The notes under the pieces: generated by a model
Databases searched by the model: none
The model's input: the letters and a program-made list of their open reading frames with translations, nothing else
What the model was told of the DNA's origin: nothing
Program-made: the position numbers and the translations under genes
NCBI GenBank assembly: GCA_963169745.1
Contig: CAUJCU010000017.1
Span: 62,001-126,000, forward strand
DNA length: 64,000 bases
From: Bacteroidota bacterium
GTDB taxonomy: Bacteria; Bacteroidota; Bacteroidia; UBA4408
Direction of reading: 5' to 3'
Shown here: one piece after another, positions 9,643 through 18,467 of the stretch
Numbering within the stretch: the first letter of the stretch is position 1
Layout of the letters: each line of letters begins with the position of its first letter

Positions 9643-11730
9643 GTGCTGACAAAAGATAAATTAAATAACAAGGCAGACGAAATCTGGAAATCCGCTATCA
9701 AACTGCGTGGCAAGTTTAAAGCGTACGAATATCAAAATGTGGTATTGCCTGTTATCATGCTTCGCAGGATTGAATGTGTGCTAATTGAAATGAGAGAAAA
9801 GACCAAAGCAGAATTGCTTCCTGCTTATCCTGAATTTCAGATTAAAGAAGATGACAAGAAAGAAGTAAAAGAGAAAAAACACAAAGGACTTGAAAAGCTG
9901 ATGAAAGAAGTGGAACTGGACGAATATCCGTTCTGGAACACTACGCATTGGACTATCAAAAAAATTATTGACGACAATGTAAGCCGAATTGAAAAGAACT
10001 TTCGGGACTACATCAACGGCTTTCAACACATTGACCTTGGCAAAGGCAAAAAGAAAATAAACCCGATTGAAGAAATCTTTGAAAAGTTTGAGTTTGCTGC
10101 CACCATTGGAGCAATGGATAAGAACGATGCTCTTGAACCCATTTTAAAACAATACGCTAACGAGCCGCTTGGACCTTCTGACCTTACTAACCTTGAAATG
10201 GGTTACATCTACGAAGAATTGCTTCGCAAATTTTCGGAACAAAGCGGTGAAGAAGCCGGGGAACATTTTACACCAAGAGAAGTCATTCGTTTGATGGTTG
10301 AATTGTTGGACATTCAACTCAACCCCAAAGACAAGAACAAAGCAATAAGCATTTACGACCCCGCTTGCGGAACAGGCGGTATGCTTTCAGTGGCTAAAGA
10401 ATATTTGATTGACAGAGCCACTACCGACAAAGAACGCAACCTGATACAAACCGTTGTGCAGCTACACGGACAGGAAAAGCAGCCAAAGAACTACGCTATC
10501 TGCAAAGCAGATATGTTGATGAAAGGCGAAGATGCCAACCGCATTACACATGGAAACTCTTTAGTGCCTGATGAAGAAGGATACAAAGAGAAAGGTGATT
10601 TGCACGACCGAAAGCAATTTGATTTCATGTTGAGCAATCCACCTTTTGGGGTGAACTGGGGCGAATACTCGGCAAGGGTAAAAAAATACCAACGCAGGTA
10701 TCACGGAGGTTATCCAACAGTAAAAGATGGTGCTTTGCTTTTCCTGATGAGCATGGTTGACAAAATGAAGCCGAAGGAAGAAGGCGGAAGCAAAATCGCT
10801 ATCATCTTTAACGGTTCTCCTTTGAGCAATGGCGATGCTTTGAGTGGCGAAAGTGAAATCAGAAAATACATTCTTGAAAATGATTTGCTGGACACCATTG
10901 TCATGTTGCCCGACCAATTGTTTTACAACACGGGCATTTATACATACATCTGGTTATTGACTAATAACAAACCCGAAGACCGAAAAGAAAAGGTTTTAAT
11001 TATCAATGCCCGAAATCAACATGCCGACCAGGTGCCGAGCTTGGGGCAAAAACGCCATCAACTGAAAGACGAACACCGCCAATGGATTGAGCAAAAACAT
11101 CAGGCATGGAAAGAAGATGAAGATTGCAAGATTTTCCATTACCGTGATTTCTGTTTTCATAAGGTGCAGGTAGTGTTTCATCAAACCGATGAAAACGACC
11201 AGCCCATGAACATTACCGAAAAGTTTGCTACCAAACTTAACAATAAAAATGTGAATGATAAAGTAGCTTTTTTTGGAGGTGAAGCCGATTTTGAAATAAC
11301 CGTTGCAGGTAAAAAAATGAGTTTTAAACTAACTAATAAAGATAAGTTTGAAACCGTATTTGCCAAACACCTTAAAACACTTTTTGACAAAGAAATAACA
11401 GCCAGCAAAGCACCTGATATTTTTAAATGGTGGCAACGCAACTACGAAAAAGAAACCGAGTGCATTTACACACACCGCCATTACATTACCGACCATGAAT
11501 ACATTCCTTTTAATGAAGACATAAAGGAGTTTATTCACCGTGAAATTGACAAACCCATTATTGAAATACAGTTGGCTCCGCCTATTGGCTACGAAATATT
11601 GCCTAACAAATACTTCTTTAAGTATGTAGCACCACCAAAGGCAGCCGATGTATTGCAAGAGTTTTGGAAACTGGAAGAACAAGCCGAAGCCATTATTAAC
11701 CAATTAGAAGGACGAAATGCAGAAGTATAG
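9643..11730 (+). CDS. hsdM: Type I restriction-modification system methyltransferase subunit HsdM
   Basis: The N6-adenine DNA methyltransferase subunit of a type I RM complex (M2S methylase, R2M2S nuclease). 695 residues from GTG 9643. The N-terminal helical HsdM_N domain (KADEIWKSAIKLRGKFKAYE) spans about 10-170. The SAM-binding motif I, DPACGTGG, is at 239-246 and the catalytic motif IV NPPF at 332-335, preceded by DFMLS. The C-terminal extension (about 500-695) contacts S and R subunits in this family. The gene overlaps hsdS by 14 bp, implying translational coupling. Catalytic motifs look intact. Confidence 0.95.
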   Translation: MLTKDKLNNKADEIWKSAIKLRGKFKAYEYQNVVLPVIMLRRIECVLIEMREKTKAELLPAYPEFQIKEDDKKEVKEKKHKGLEKLMKEVELDEYPFWNTTHWTIKKIIDDNVSRIEKNFRDYINGFQHIDLGKGKKKINPIEEIFEKFEFAATIGAMDKNDALEPILKQYANEPLGPSDLTNLEMGYIYEELLRKFSEQSGEEAGEHFTPREVIRLMVELLDIQLNPKDKNKAISIYDPACGTGGMLSVAKEYLIDRATTDKERNLIQTVVQLHGQEKQPKNYAICKADMLMKGEDANRITHGNSLVPDEEGYKEKGDLHDRKQFDFMLSNPPFGVNWGEYSARVKKYQRRYHGGYPTVKDGALLFLMSMVDKMKPKEEGGSKIAIIFNGSPLSNGDALSGESEIRKYILENDLLDTIVMLPDQLFYNTGIYTYIWLLTNNKPEDRKEKVLIINARNQHADQVPSLGQKRHQLKDEHRQWIEQKHQAWKEDEDCKIFHYRDFCFHKVQVVFHQTDENDQPMNITEKFATKLNNKNVNDKVAFFGGEADFEITVAGKKMSFKLTNKDKFETVFAKHLKTLFDKEITASKAPDIFKWWQRNYEKETECIYTHRHYITDHEYIPFNEDIKEFIHREIDKPIIEIQLAPPIGYEILPNKYFFKYVAPPKAADVLQEFWKLEEQAEAIINQLEGRNAEV

Positions 11731-13018
11731 CAACTATCAAGAAACTGATTTGCTGTGGATGGGCGAAGTTCCTTCTCATTGGCGAAAAGATAAAATTTCC
11801 CGAATGGTAGAATTTTCTGCTTCTGGTGGAACGCCAACAAGCACAAATGAAAGTTACTATGATGGTAATATTAAATGGGTGCAAACAGGTGAACTAAATG
11901 ACTGCGAAATATTTGACACAGAAAAGAAACTTACAGAAGAGGGTTTCAAAACATCGTCAACAAAACTATTTCCTGCCGAAACTTTATTGATTGCAATGTA
12001 TGGAGCAACAATTGGCAAGTTGGGCATCCTAAAAACAGAAGCAACAACAAATCAAGCTTGCTGTGCATTGTTTTTCAATACGAAGAAATGGAATACAAAA
12101 TATTTTTTTTACTACTTCTTGAACATCAGGGAAAAACTGATTTTTAGTAGCTATGGTGGCGGACAGCCAAACATCAGTCAAGAAGTTATTAAACAAGAAC
12201 GATTATTTGTTCCGCCCTTCACCGAACAAACCGCCATTGCTGCCTACTTAGACCAAGCCACAGCTAATATTGATAAGGTAATTGCCACCAAGCAAAAGCA
12301 GTTAGAAAAATTAGAGCAATACAAGCAAAGCAAAATACATGAATGTGTAACAGGAAAACACCGTCTGAATTTGGATTTGCAGGATGAAAAGATAAAAGGA
12401 TTAAAATCCAAAAATCCGGGAATCCAAAATATCTCAATTCAGACAAAAGATAGTGGCATTGATTGGATTGGTGATGTGCCGGGGCATTGGAGAAAAATTA
12501 AACTTCGCTATGAAATAGAAATTCAAAGCGGGGAATTTGTTTCTAACACTGAGCTTGAAGTTGGAGGTGATTTTCCTGTTTTTGGTGGTAATGGAATTAT
12601 GGGTTATGTATCAAAATTCAATATTGAAAGTGAAAGGTTAATTATTGGCAGAGTTGGTGCAAAATGCGGCAATGTCCATCATGTAGAAAATTCTGCATGG
12701 ATTAGCGATAATGCCTTAATTGTGACAACCTATCATAACTACAGATACTTGTTTTATCTTTTAACCGAAATGAATTTGAATTCAATTTCAAGCCAAAGTG
12801 CTCAACCATTGATTACTGGAACAAAAATCAAAAATGAATACGTTGTCTTGCCACCTATAGGTGAACAAATTGAGATTGCAGAATATTTGAATGATTTTTC
12901 CCAAAAGATTTCCAAAGAAAAAAGCATCATCGAACAGCAGATAGAAAAACTAAAACAATACCGCAAATGCCTGATACATGAATGTGTAACAGGGAAAAGA
13001 AAAGTAATAAACGAATGA
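11717..13018 (+). CDS. hsdS: Type I restriction-modification specificity subunit HsdS
   Basis: The DNA-recognition subunit, 433 residues with the usual two target-recognition domains: TRD1 at about 12-180 and TRD2 at about 245-400. Each half opens with a similar W-x-G-x-V/D-P-x-HWRK segment and closes with a helical spacer ending KIHECVTGK (about 203-211) or LIHECVTGK (about 420-428). A 20-bp DNA stretch coding this end is identical at 12335-12354 and 12974-12993, giving a natural substrate for TRD deletion or exchange. The stop codon overlaps the ATG of the next gene (ATGA). Confidence 0.93.
   Translation: MQKYSNYQETDLLWMGEVPSHWRKDKISRMVEFSASGGTPTSTNESYYDGNIKWVQTGELNDCEIFDTEKKLTEEGFKTSSTKLFPAETLLIAMYGATIGKLGILKTEATTNQACCALFFNTKKWNTKYFFYYFLNIREKLIFSSYGGGQPNISQEVIKQERLFVPPFTEQTAIAAYLDQATANIDKVIATKQKQLEKLEQYKQSKIHECVTGKHRLNLDLQDEKIKGLKSKNPGIQNISIQTKDSGIDWIGDVPGHWRKIKLRYEIEIQSGEFVSNTELEVGGDFPVFGGNGIMGYVSKFNIESERLIIGRVGAKCGNVHHVENSAWISDNALIVTTYHNYRYLFYLLTEMNLNSISSQSAQPLITGTKIKNEYVVLPPIGEQIEIAEYLNDFSQKISKEKSIIEQQIEKLKQYRKCLIHECVTGKRKVINE
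12335..12993. repeat. 20-bp direct repeats at the ends of the two HsdS halves
   Basis: The 20-mer at 12335-12354 recurs exactly at 12974-12993, both coding IHECVTG. They are 639 bp apart in the same frame, so recombination would remove TRD2 in frame. Confidence 0.75.
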
Positions 13019-13392
13019 GTGAAATAGTAATATATAGGGGTATAGATGGGAGAGCCGAAGTAGAAGTTCGGCTGGAGCACGATACCATTTGGCTTTCGCA
13101 GCAGCAAATAGCTGAAATTTTTGGCACTCAACGCCCGGCTATTACCAAGCACATAAAAAATATTTTTTCATCCGGTGAATTAGATGAGAAAATGGTGAGT
13201 TCCATTTTGGAACATACCACTACACACGGTGCAATAACAGGCAAAACACAAACAAAAAAGGTAAAATACTACAATCTGGATGCGGTTATCTCTATTGGCT
13301 ACAGAGTAAATAGCAAACAGGCGACAGCATTCAGGATATGGGCTACCCAACGGCTCAAGGAGTATTTTTCAAGCTATTTTATTGCAGCATAA
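13015..13392 (+). CDS. Short RhuM-like protein (N-terminal domain only), copy 1
   Basis: 125 residues from the ATG at 13015, which overlaps the hsdS stop. It matches the N-terminal domain of the RhuM virulence-protein family: a beta-strand lead (IVIYRGIDGRAEVEVRLEHDTIWLSQQQIAEIFG), a helical DNA-binding-like section (QRPAITKHIKNIF), and the signature YYNLDAVISIGYRVNS followed by RIWATQRLKEY. Full family members run on for another 200 residues; this one stops with IAA. It is the first of three tandem paralogues between hsdS and hsdR. RhuM-like genes are often seen inside type I RM operons but their biochemical role is unknown to me; an ancillary or regulatory role is only inference. Confidence 0.8.
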   Translation: MSEIVIYRGIDGRAEVEVRLEHDTIWLSQQQIAEIFGTQRPAITKHIKNIFSSGELDEKMVSSILEHTTTHGAITGKTQTKKVKYYNLDAVISIGYRVNSKQATAFRIWATQRLKEYFSSYFIAA

Positions 13393-13760
13393 TGGAAAAT
13401 CAAATAGAAATTTATCAATCGCCTGAAGGCATTCAAGTATCGGTAATGCTTGAAAGTGATACTGTATGGCTCAACCGCCAGCAATTATCCCTTGTTTTTG
13501 ACCGGGATATTAAAACCATTGGAAAGCACATCAACAATGTTTTTAAAGAGAGAGAATTAGACCCAAATTCAACTGTCGCAAAATTTGCGACAGTTCAAAC
13601 TGAAGGGAGCCGAGCGATTAAGAGGGTAATAGAATTTTACAATTTGGATGTTATTATTTCTGTAGGTTACCGGGTAAACTCCAAACGTGGCACTCAATTT
13701 CGCCAATGGGCTACCCAACGGCTTAAAGATTATTTGGTAAAATATGTAATTGCTGCATAA
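13392..13760 (+). CDS. Short RhuM-like protein (N-terminal domain only), copy 2
   Basis: 122 residues from the ATG at 13392, which shares its A with the preceding stop (TAATG). It has the same layout as copy 1: QIEIYQSPEGIQVSVMLES, DTVWLNRQQLSLVF, FYNLDVIISVGYRVNS and QWATQRLKDYL, again ending IAA. The middle carries a TVAKFATVQTEGSR segment closer to copy 3 than to copy 1. Like copy 1 it lacks the C-terminal half of the family. The shared end of the two short copies suggests an established short form that was duplicated rather than two independent truncations. Spacing to copy 3 is one base. Confidence 0.8.
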   Translation: MENQIEIYQSPEGIQVSVMLESDTVWLNRQQLSLVFDRDIKTIGKHINNVFKERELDPNSTVAKFATVQTEGSRAIKRVIEFYNLDVIISVGYRVNSKRGTQFRQWATQRLKDYLVKYVIAA

Positions 13761-13761
13761 G

Positions 13762-14754
13762 ATGAATGAAATAGTGATATACAAAACTGAAGACGACAAT
13801 ACTGAAATAGCGGTGCAATTTGATGGCGATACCGTTTGGCTCACCCAAGCACAAATTGTTGAATTGTTTCAATCAAGCAAGGCAAACATAAGCGAGCATA
13901 TAAAATCAATTTTCACTTTGGGTGAGTTGGAGCAAGACGCAACTGTTCGGAAATTCCGAACAGTTCGGCAAGAGGGCAAAAGAATGGTAGCCAGGAGTTT
14001 AGAGCATTTTAATCTTGACGTAATTATTTCAATAGGCTACCGTGTCAATACTAAACGAGGAATACAATTCCGTCAATGGGCTACCCAACGGCTCAAGGAG
14101 TATTTAGTAAAGGGTTACACCATAAACCAAAAACGATTAGACGAATTGGGCAAAATGGTGCAACTGATTGAGCAGTCGGGCAAAAGCGAAAACCTTCAAT
14201 TGCAGGAAGCCAAAGGGCTTTTGGAAATCATAAGCCATTACACCCAAAGTTTTGTGCTGCTTAACCAATACGACAGCCATAGTGTAAAAACAGGAAAGCT
14301 ATCAGAAAACATTACCTACGATATAAAATATGAGGAAGCCAAAGCTGCAATTGCGGAACTAAAGAAACAGTTAATCGCAAAAAAAGAAGCCACCGATCTG
14401 TTTGGCAAAGAAAAAGACAGTGGTTTTCAAAGTTCGTTGCAAAGCATCGTGCAAACTTTTGGCGGGCAATACCTTTATCCCAGTATTGAAGAGCAGGCGG
14501 CACACCTGCTGTATTTTGTCATAAAAAATCACTCGTTTAATGACGGAAATAAGCGCATTGGAGCGTTTCTTTTTATCTGGTTTTTGGAGAAAAACAAACA
14601 CCGCTTTAAAGCCAGCGGTGAAGTAAAAATAAACGACAACGGATTAACGGCCATTGCCCTGCTGGTAGCACAAAGTAAACCAGAAGAAAAAGAATTAATG
14701 ATACAATTGATTGTCAGTTTAGTTGCCAATCAAAGTAATCCTGAAATCAAGTAA
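13762..14754 (+). CDS. RhuM-family protein with C-terminal Fic/Doc domain
   Basis: 330 residues from the ATG at 13762. Residues 1-115 are the RhuM-type domain shared with the two upstream genes. A helical linker follows (about 115-230), then a Fic/Doc domain with the motif HSFNDGNKR starting at His257. The Lys in place of Gly after GN (GNKR) is the Doc-like variant. Fic proteins transfer AMP or phosphate to protein targets; whether this one is active, and on what, cannot be read from sequence. The QEGKR/TVRQEG segment (about 70) is the usual RhuM signature. Encoded in the same operon as hsdM, hsdS and hsdR, with nine bases to hsdR, so co-expression is likely. Confidence 0.88.
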   Translation: MNEIVIYKTEDDNTEIAVQFDGDTVWLTQAQIVELFQSSKANISEHIKSIFTLGELEQDATVRKFRTVRQEGKRMVARSLEHFNLDVIISIGYRVNTKRGIQFRQWATQRLKEYLVKGYTINQKRLDELGKMVQLIEQSGKSENLQLQEAKGLLEIISHYTQSFVLLNQYDSHSVKTGKLSENITYDIKYEEAKAAIAELKKQLIAKKEATDLFGKEKDSGFQSSLQSIVQTFGGQYLYPSIEEQAAHLLYFVIKNHSFNDGNKRIGAFLFIWFLEKNKHRFKASGEVKINDNGLTAIALLVAQSKPEEKELMIQLIVSLVANQSNPEIK

Positions 14755-14763
14755 ATCAAGTCC

Positions 14764-17703
14764 ATGACAGAAGAAGTATTCCATAACCACATTTGCCAAT
14801 ACCTGAAAACGCATTTCGGGTATCGTGCTTTGTCGGTTACCGATATGGCAGACAAGGAATATTATTTTGTAGAAAGCCATGTAACCGAATTTATTCAGCA
14901 AACCCAAAAAGACACTTGGCAAGAATTAGAAACCAACTATTTTGGCAGCGACACAGGAAGGCAAATCATTAAAGCCATTAAAGAAGAAATTGCCCTTAAA
15001 CCGTTGTGGCGAATTATAAGAGACGGTATTGAACTAAAAGGCAAACGGATTTATTTATTCACGCCACGCCCAAGAAGCAACCACAGTGCAGAACAACAAA
15101 CAGCTTACAAGGCAAATATTTTTGCCTACAAAAAAGAATTTTACTTTGCCGATGATACCACCGAAGCCATTGACTTGGTTTTGTATCTTAATGGCTTGCC
15201 CATAATTACAGCAGAGTTGAAACATCATGGCGAAACAGGCGAAGCCAGCACCTATGCCGATGCCATTACCCAATACACTGAAAGACGACATTTTGTAAGC
15301 AAAATATTTTCGCTGGCATTTGCACACTTTGCAGCCGATACCGATGAAGCCAAAGTTGCCACCAACCCAAGTGATGAAAAATATTTTCAGCCATTCAATA
15401 CAGGTTTGGAAAACAAAGAAAATCCTGAAATCCCGCAAGGTGAATACCCGATTTGGCATTTATACGGTCAGGCATTTTCGCCCGAATACATTTGCGACTT
15501 TTTAGAATACTTTCTGATTTATGTTGCAGCCAATGCAGAACGACAAAGTCCTGCATTTACCATTATGCCACGCTTCCACCAATTGCGAAGCACAAGAAAC
15601 CTTACAGCCGATTTATTGGACTTTGCCGAAACGCATGATGTGTTGGGCAAAAAATATTTAATCAATCACAGTCCGGGTGCAGGTAAAACACTAACCATCG
15701 GCTGGATGGCAGAACGCTTAGACAGCTTAAACAAAAACACCAACAACGAAAAAGTGTTGGACATCATTTTTATTCTCATCGACCGCAAGAGTTTGAATAA
15801 GAATGTGAAAGATGATTTGGAAAAGTTCACCCACCTGAAACGCAAAATCATTTTTACCGACAAAGCCGAAGATGTGCTGAAAGGCATCAGAAGCCGTACC
15901 AATATTATTGTTACCACTATTCAAAAATTCAACTACGTTCAAAAGGAATTGCAAGCCGATGAAACCTTGAAAAATCTGAAAGTGGCTTTTTTGATTGACG
16001 AAGCACACCGCAGCCAAGGCGGAAAAATGGGTAAAAATGTGCGAACAACTTTTGCTAATGAACCTATTCCAAACGAACAGCAAAGCACAAACGAAGAGGA
16101 AGGAACATGGGAAGATGAAGCCGAAGAAACCTTCAAAAACCTTGATATTTCAAAACAGGTTTATGTGGCGTTTACCGCCACACCCATAGAAAAAACAATC
16201 AACCTTTTCGGAAAGCCATTTGATGTTTACACCGAAGATGAAGCCATAAAAGAAGGTTATATTTTAGATGTTGCCGATAACATCATTTCATACAAAACAC
16301 TTTACCTCTTAAACACCACTTGGGTAAAGCCCGATGATAAACTCTATCCCGAAGGGTTAATCACAAAATTGCTTCGTGACATTGCTTATGAAGACGAAAG
16401 TGTAATTCAATACAAGTCAACCGTAATTGTTGAGCATTTTGAAAACGAAGTAAAAGGATTGTTGGAGGGCAGAGCCAAAGCAATGGTTGTGGCTTCATCA
16501 CGACAAGCAGGATACAATTACTATTTGGCAATCAAAAGCATTATTGAAAAAAAGAACCTTGGCTATAAAATCATTTTTGCGTTTACCGACTTCATTGAAA
16601 AAGTAAGCAAAGAACCGTTGACAGAAGCCAAAGTAAACAACCTTGAACTAAGCGAAGAAACACCCATTGAAAGTTATTTTGAAAAAGACGAATACAAAAT
16701 TCTGGTTGTTGCCAACAAGTTTCAGCAAGGATTTGACGAGCCATTATTATGTGCCATGTATTTAGACAAGGTGGTAAAAGGCGTAAACGCAGTGCAAACC
16801 ATTTCACGACTTAACAGAAAATACCCTGGCAAGAACAAAACCACAGTGATTGACTTTACGAACAATGCAAAGGATATTTTCAAAGCGTTCAGCAAATACC
16901 GCAAAGGAGCAAAAGTTCGTGACACAGACCCTGACCCAAGCGAACTGCAAGAGCTTTATGACGAAATCATGGCTTTCAACATCTTTTCGGAAGACATGAT
17001 TGAGCAACTGTTAGAAACTGCACAGGAAAGAAATGATGCTGTGTTTGCAGCCATGTGCTTAGCGTTCCGTTTGCAGTTTGAAAAAACCATAACAGACAAA
17101 GAGGAAAGAAAATCATTTGTCAACTTACTTTTAAAGTATGTGAAGAAGTTCAACTTCTTTGCCCAGTTTACGCTGTTCAGCGACAAGTTAGTTCAGTTTG
17201 CATTTTTCGCTGACCTGATTGCAGGAAAACTAATAAAACTTGGCAGTGAAGGCACTTTGAAAAAATCATTGGCAAGCGTAACAGTTGAGAAAGCAGCCGT
17301 TAAATATTTGGGCGAAAAGAAAAACCCAAACACAGTAAGAGAACCAAAACCCGGCAAGCCGACCTCACCTATCGTTCCACCCAAAGCGACCATTGAAGAT
17401 GTTATTGACAACATCCGACAACTTTTCAAAATTGAAGACGGTGACGAAATAATCATCAAAGAAATTTACGCAGAGACAATGACAAATGAGGACTTGTTAA
17501 AACTCATTTCAGCCAACAAAGACAATCCGACTTTCTTACAATTGACCGTTGCTGCTCAAATCAGACAACTTATCATTGACACTTACAAACAAAAAGGACA
17601 GGTTCGTAAGACCAGAGAACCTCTATACAAAGACACTGGAGGAATTTTTGATTTACTGGTTGACAATATCATAAGACATGCAATTTACAAGGAACAAGCA
17701 TAG
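14764..17703 (+). CDS. hsdR: Type I restriction endonuclease subunit HsdR
   Basis: The motor and nuclease subunit of the type I system, 979 residues. The N-terminal PD-(D/E)xK nuclease is visible as Asp137 (AIDLVLYLNG) and Glu151-x-Lys153 in AELK. The SF2 translocase follows: Walker A SPGAGKT at 303-309, DEAH box at 412-415, a FTATP segment about 473-477 (motif III), and motif VI QTISRLNRKYPGK at about 678-690. The C-terminal helical part (after about 730) would bind the methylase core. All key residues are present, so the system is predicted to be functional. Followed by a stem-loop and the right copy of the flanking repeat. Confidence 0.95.
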   Translation: MTEEVFHNHICQYLKTHFGYRALSVTDMADKEYYFVESHVTEFIQQTQKDTWQELETNYFGSDTGRQIIKAIKEEIALKPLWRIIRDGIELKGKRIYLFTPRPRSNHSAEQQTAYKANIFAYKKEFYFADDTTEAIDLVLYLNGLPIITAELKHHGETGEASTYADAITQYTERRHFVSKIFSLAFAHFAADTDEAKVATNPSDEKYFQPFNTGLENKENPEIPQGEYPIWHLYGQAFSPEYICDFLEYFLIYVAANAERQSPAFTIMPRFHQLRSTRNLTADLLDFAETHDVLGKKYLINHSPGAGKTLTIGWMAERLDSLNKNTNNEKVLDIIFILIDRKSLNKNVKDDLEKFTHLKRKIIFTDKAEDVLKGIRSRTNIIVTTIQKFNYVQKELQADETLKNLKVAFLIDEAHRSQGGKMGKNVRTTFANEPIPNEQQSTNEEEGTWEDEAEETFKNLDISKQVYVAFTATPIEKTINLFGKPFDVYTEDEAIKEGYILDVADNIISYKTLYLLNTTWVKPDDKLYPEGLITKLLRDIAYEDESVIQYKSTVIVEHFENEVKGLLEGRAKAMVVASSRQAGYNYYLAIKSIIEKKNLGYKIIFAFTDFIEKVSKEPLTEAKVNNLELSEETPIESYFEKDEYKILVVANKFQQGFDEPLLCAMYLDKVVKGVNAVQTISRLNRKYPGKNKTTVIDFTNNAKDIFKAFSKYRKGAKVRDTDPDPSELQELYDEIMAFNIFSEDMIEQLLETAQERNDAVFAAMCLAFRLQFEKTITDKEERKSFVNLLLKYVKKFNFFAQFTLFSDKLVQFAFFADLIAGKLIKLGSEGTLKKSLASVTVEKAAVKYLGEKKNPNTVREPKPGKPTSPIVPPKATIEDVIDNIRQLFKIEDGDEIIIKEIYAETMTNEDLLKLISANKDNPTFLQLTVAAQIRQLIIDTYKQKGQVRKTREPLYKDTGGIFDLLVDNIIRHAIYKEQA

Positions 17704-17712
17704 CCATCACAC

Positions 17713-17770
17713 AATTGCAAGCCGCACAATGCAACCGCTCAGACCAAAGCTTGCATTAGAACTTGCAATT
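17713..17770. repeat. Two-block stem-loop downstream of hsdR
   Basis: Outer arms aattgcaag (17713-17721) and cttgcaatt (17762-17770) pair perfectly. After short unpaired stretches the inner arms atgcaa (17729-17734) and ttgcat (17751-17756) pair again. It may end the hsd transcript or be another attC-like fold; a T-run follows only at about 17789. Confidence 0.55.
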
Positions 17771-17836
17771 CGCCACGCAGAGAAGAATTTCAATTTTTTT
17801 CTCCCTCCCTTTATGAAAAATTAAAACACCCGACCC

Positions 17837-17892
17837 ACAAAGTCCTAAAACAAGATTTTTAACAGTTACAAAACTGCGTATGTTTAAAAATT
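17837..17892. repeat. Right copy of 56-bp direct repeat bracketing the type I RM island
   Basis: Carries a copy of the pepD 3' end (ACA AAG TCC TAA) with no pepD reading frame in front of it, then the same 44 bases as the left copy with six mismatches overall. It marks the likely right boundary of the inserted segment. Confidence 0.8.
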
Positions 17893-17937
17893 AGCTGCTA
17901 TGTTAACTGAACCATAAAACAGAATTTTAATAATAGT

Positions 17938-18285
17938 ATGAAAATATTTTTGACAATACTCGGACTTCTCAATGGTGGATTTATGCTCATTGACGGAATT
18001 TATGTAATGCTCAAAGGAAAATATATCGGACCGGAAAAACCAGGACCTTGGGCAAACTTATTTTATAAACTAAATATTGATGTTTTCAAACTTGGACCAC
18101 TTTTTATAACCTTCGGAATACTATGGCTCATTTGGCTTTATGCTTTATGGACAAACCAAAATTGGACATACATTTTCGGACTTATAATTTCATTTTTGAC
18201 ATGGTGGTATCTTCCTCTTGGAACATTGTTTTCATTTGTCATTTTTATAGTTTTACTGACCATGAAAAATAAATTAGGATTATAA
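17938..18285 (+). CDS. Small integral membrane protein, hypothetical
   Basis: 115 residues with four probable membrane segments: about 3-25, 53-75, 80-93 and 95-112. The first connecting loop holds KGKYIGPEKPGPW. I do not recognise the family with certainty; such proteins are usually annotated as hypothetical membrane proteins. The gene is alone between the right repeat and a further intergenic region, and its composition is AT-rich. It is probably real because the start is well placed and the hydrophobic pattern is regular. Confidence 0.65.
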   Translation: MKIFLTILGLLNGGFMLIDGIYVMLKGKYIGPEKPGPWANLFYKLNIDVFKLGPLFITFGILWLIWLYALWTNQNWTYIFGLIISFLTWWYLPLGTLFSFVIFIVLLTMKNKLGL

Positions 18286-18362
18286 AGATAATGTTGTCGT
18301 CACCTCCAAAAAAAATTTACTCTTCCTCAAAAACAATTCTCATTTTAAGTGCTTTAAATTAA

Positions 18363-18390
18363 ATTTATTTGCTTAGTTTAGCAAAACAAT
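18363..18390. repeat. 28-bp dispersed repeat with operator-like palindrome, copy 1
   Basis: Identical to 44660-44687. The core TTTGCT-tagttt-AGCAAA is an inverted repeat. Directly downstream (from about 18389) a frame reads (I/M)DEIFKILDELTLSGSLGHLNKHE then stop, which looks like the decayed first codons of a lost gene, so the repeat may be its promoter/operator. Confidence 0.6.
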
Positions 18391-18467
18391 AGATGAGATA
18401 TTTAAGATATTAGATGAACTGACATTATCGGGAAGTTTAGGACACCTAAACAAACACGAGTGAGTAA

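Noticed and set aside
10561-11846. Several minus-strand open frames opposite hsdM
   Set aside because: Antisense shadows caused by codon usage of hsdM; none shows domain resemblance.
8693-17892. Prophage or integrative element
   Set aside because: No integrase, structural, replication or conjugation genes are found between the repeats.
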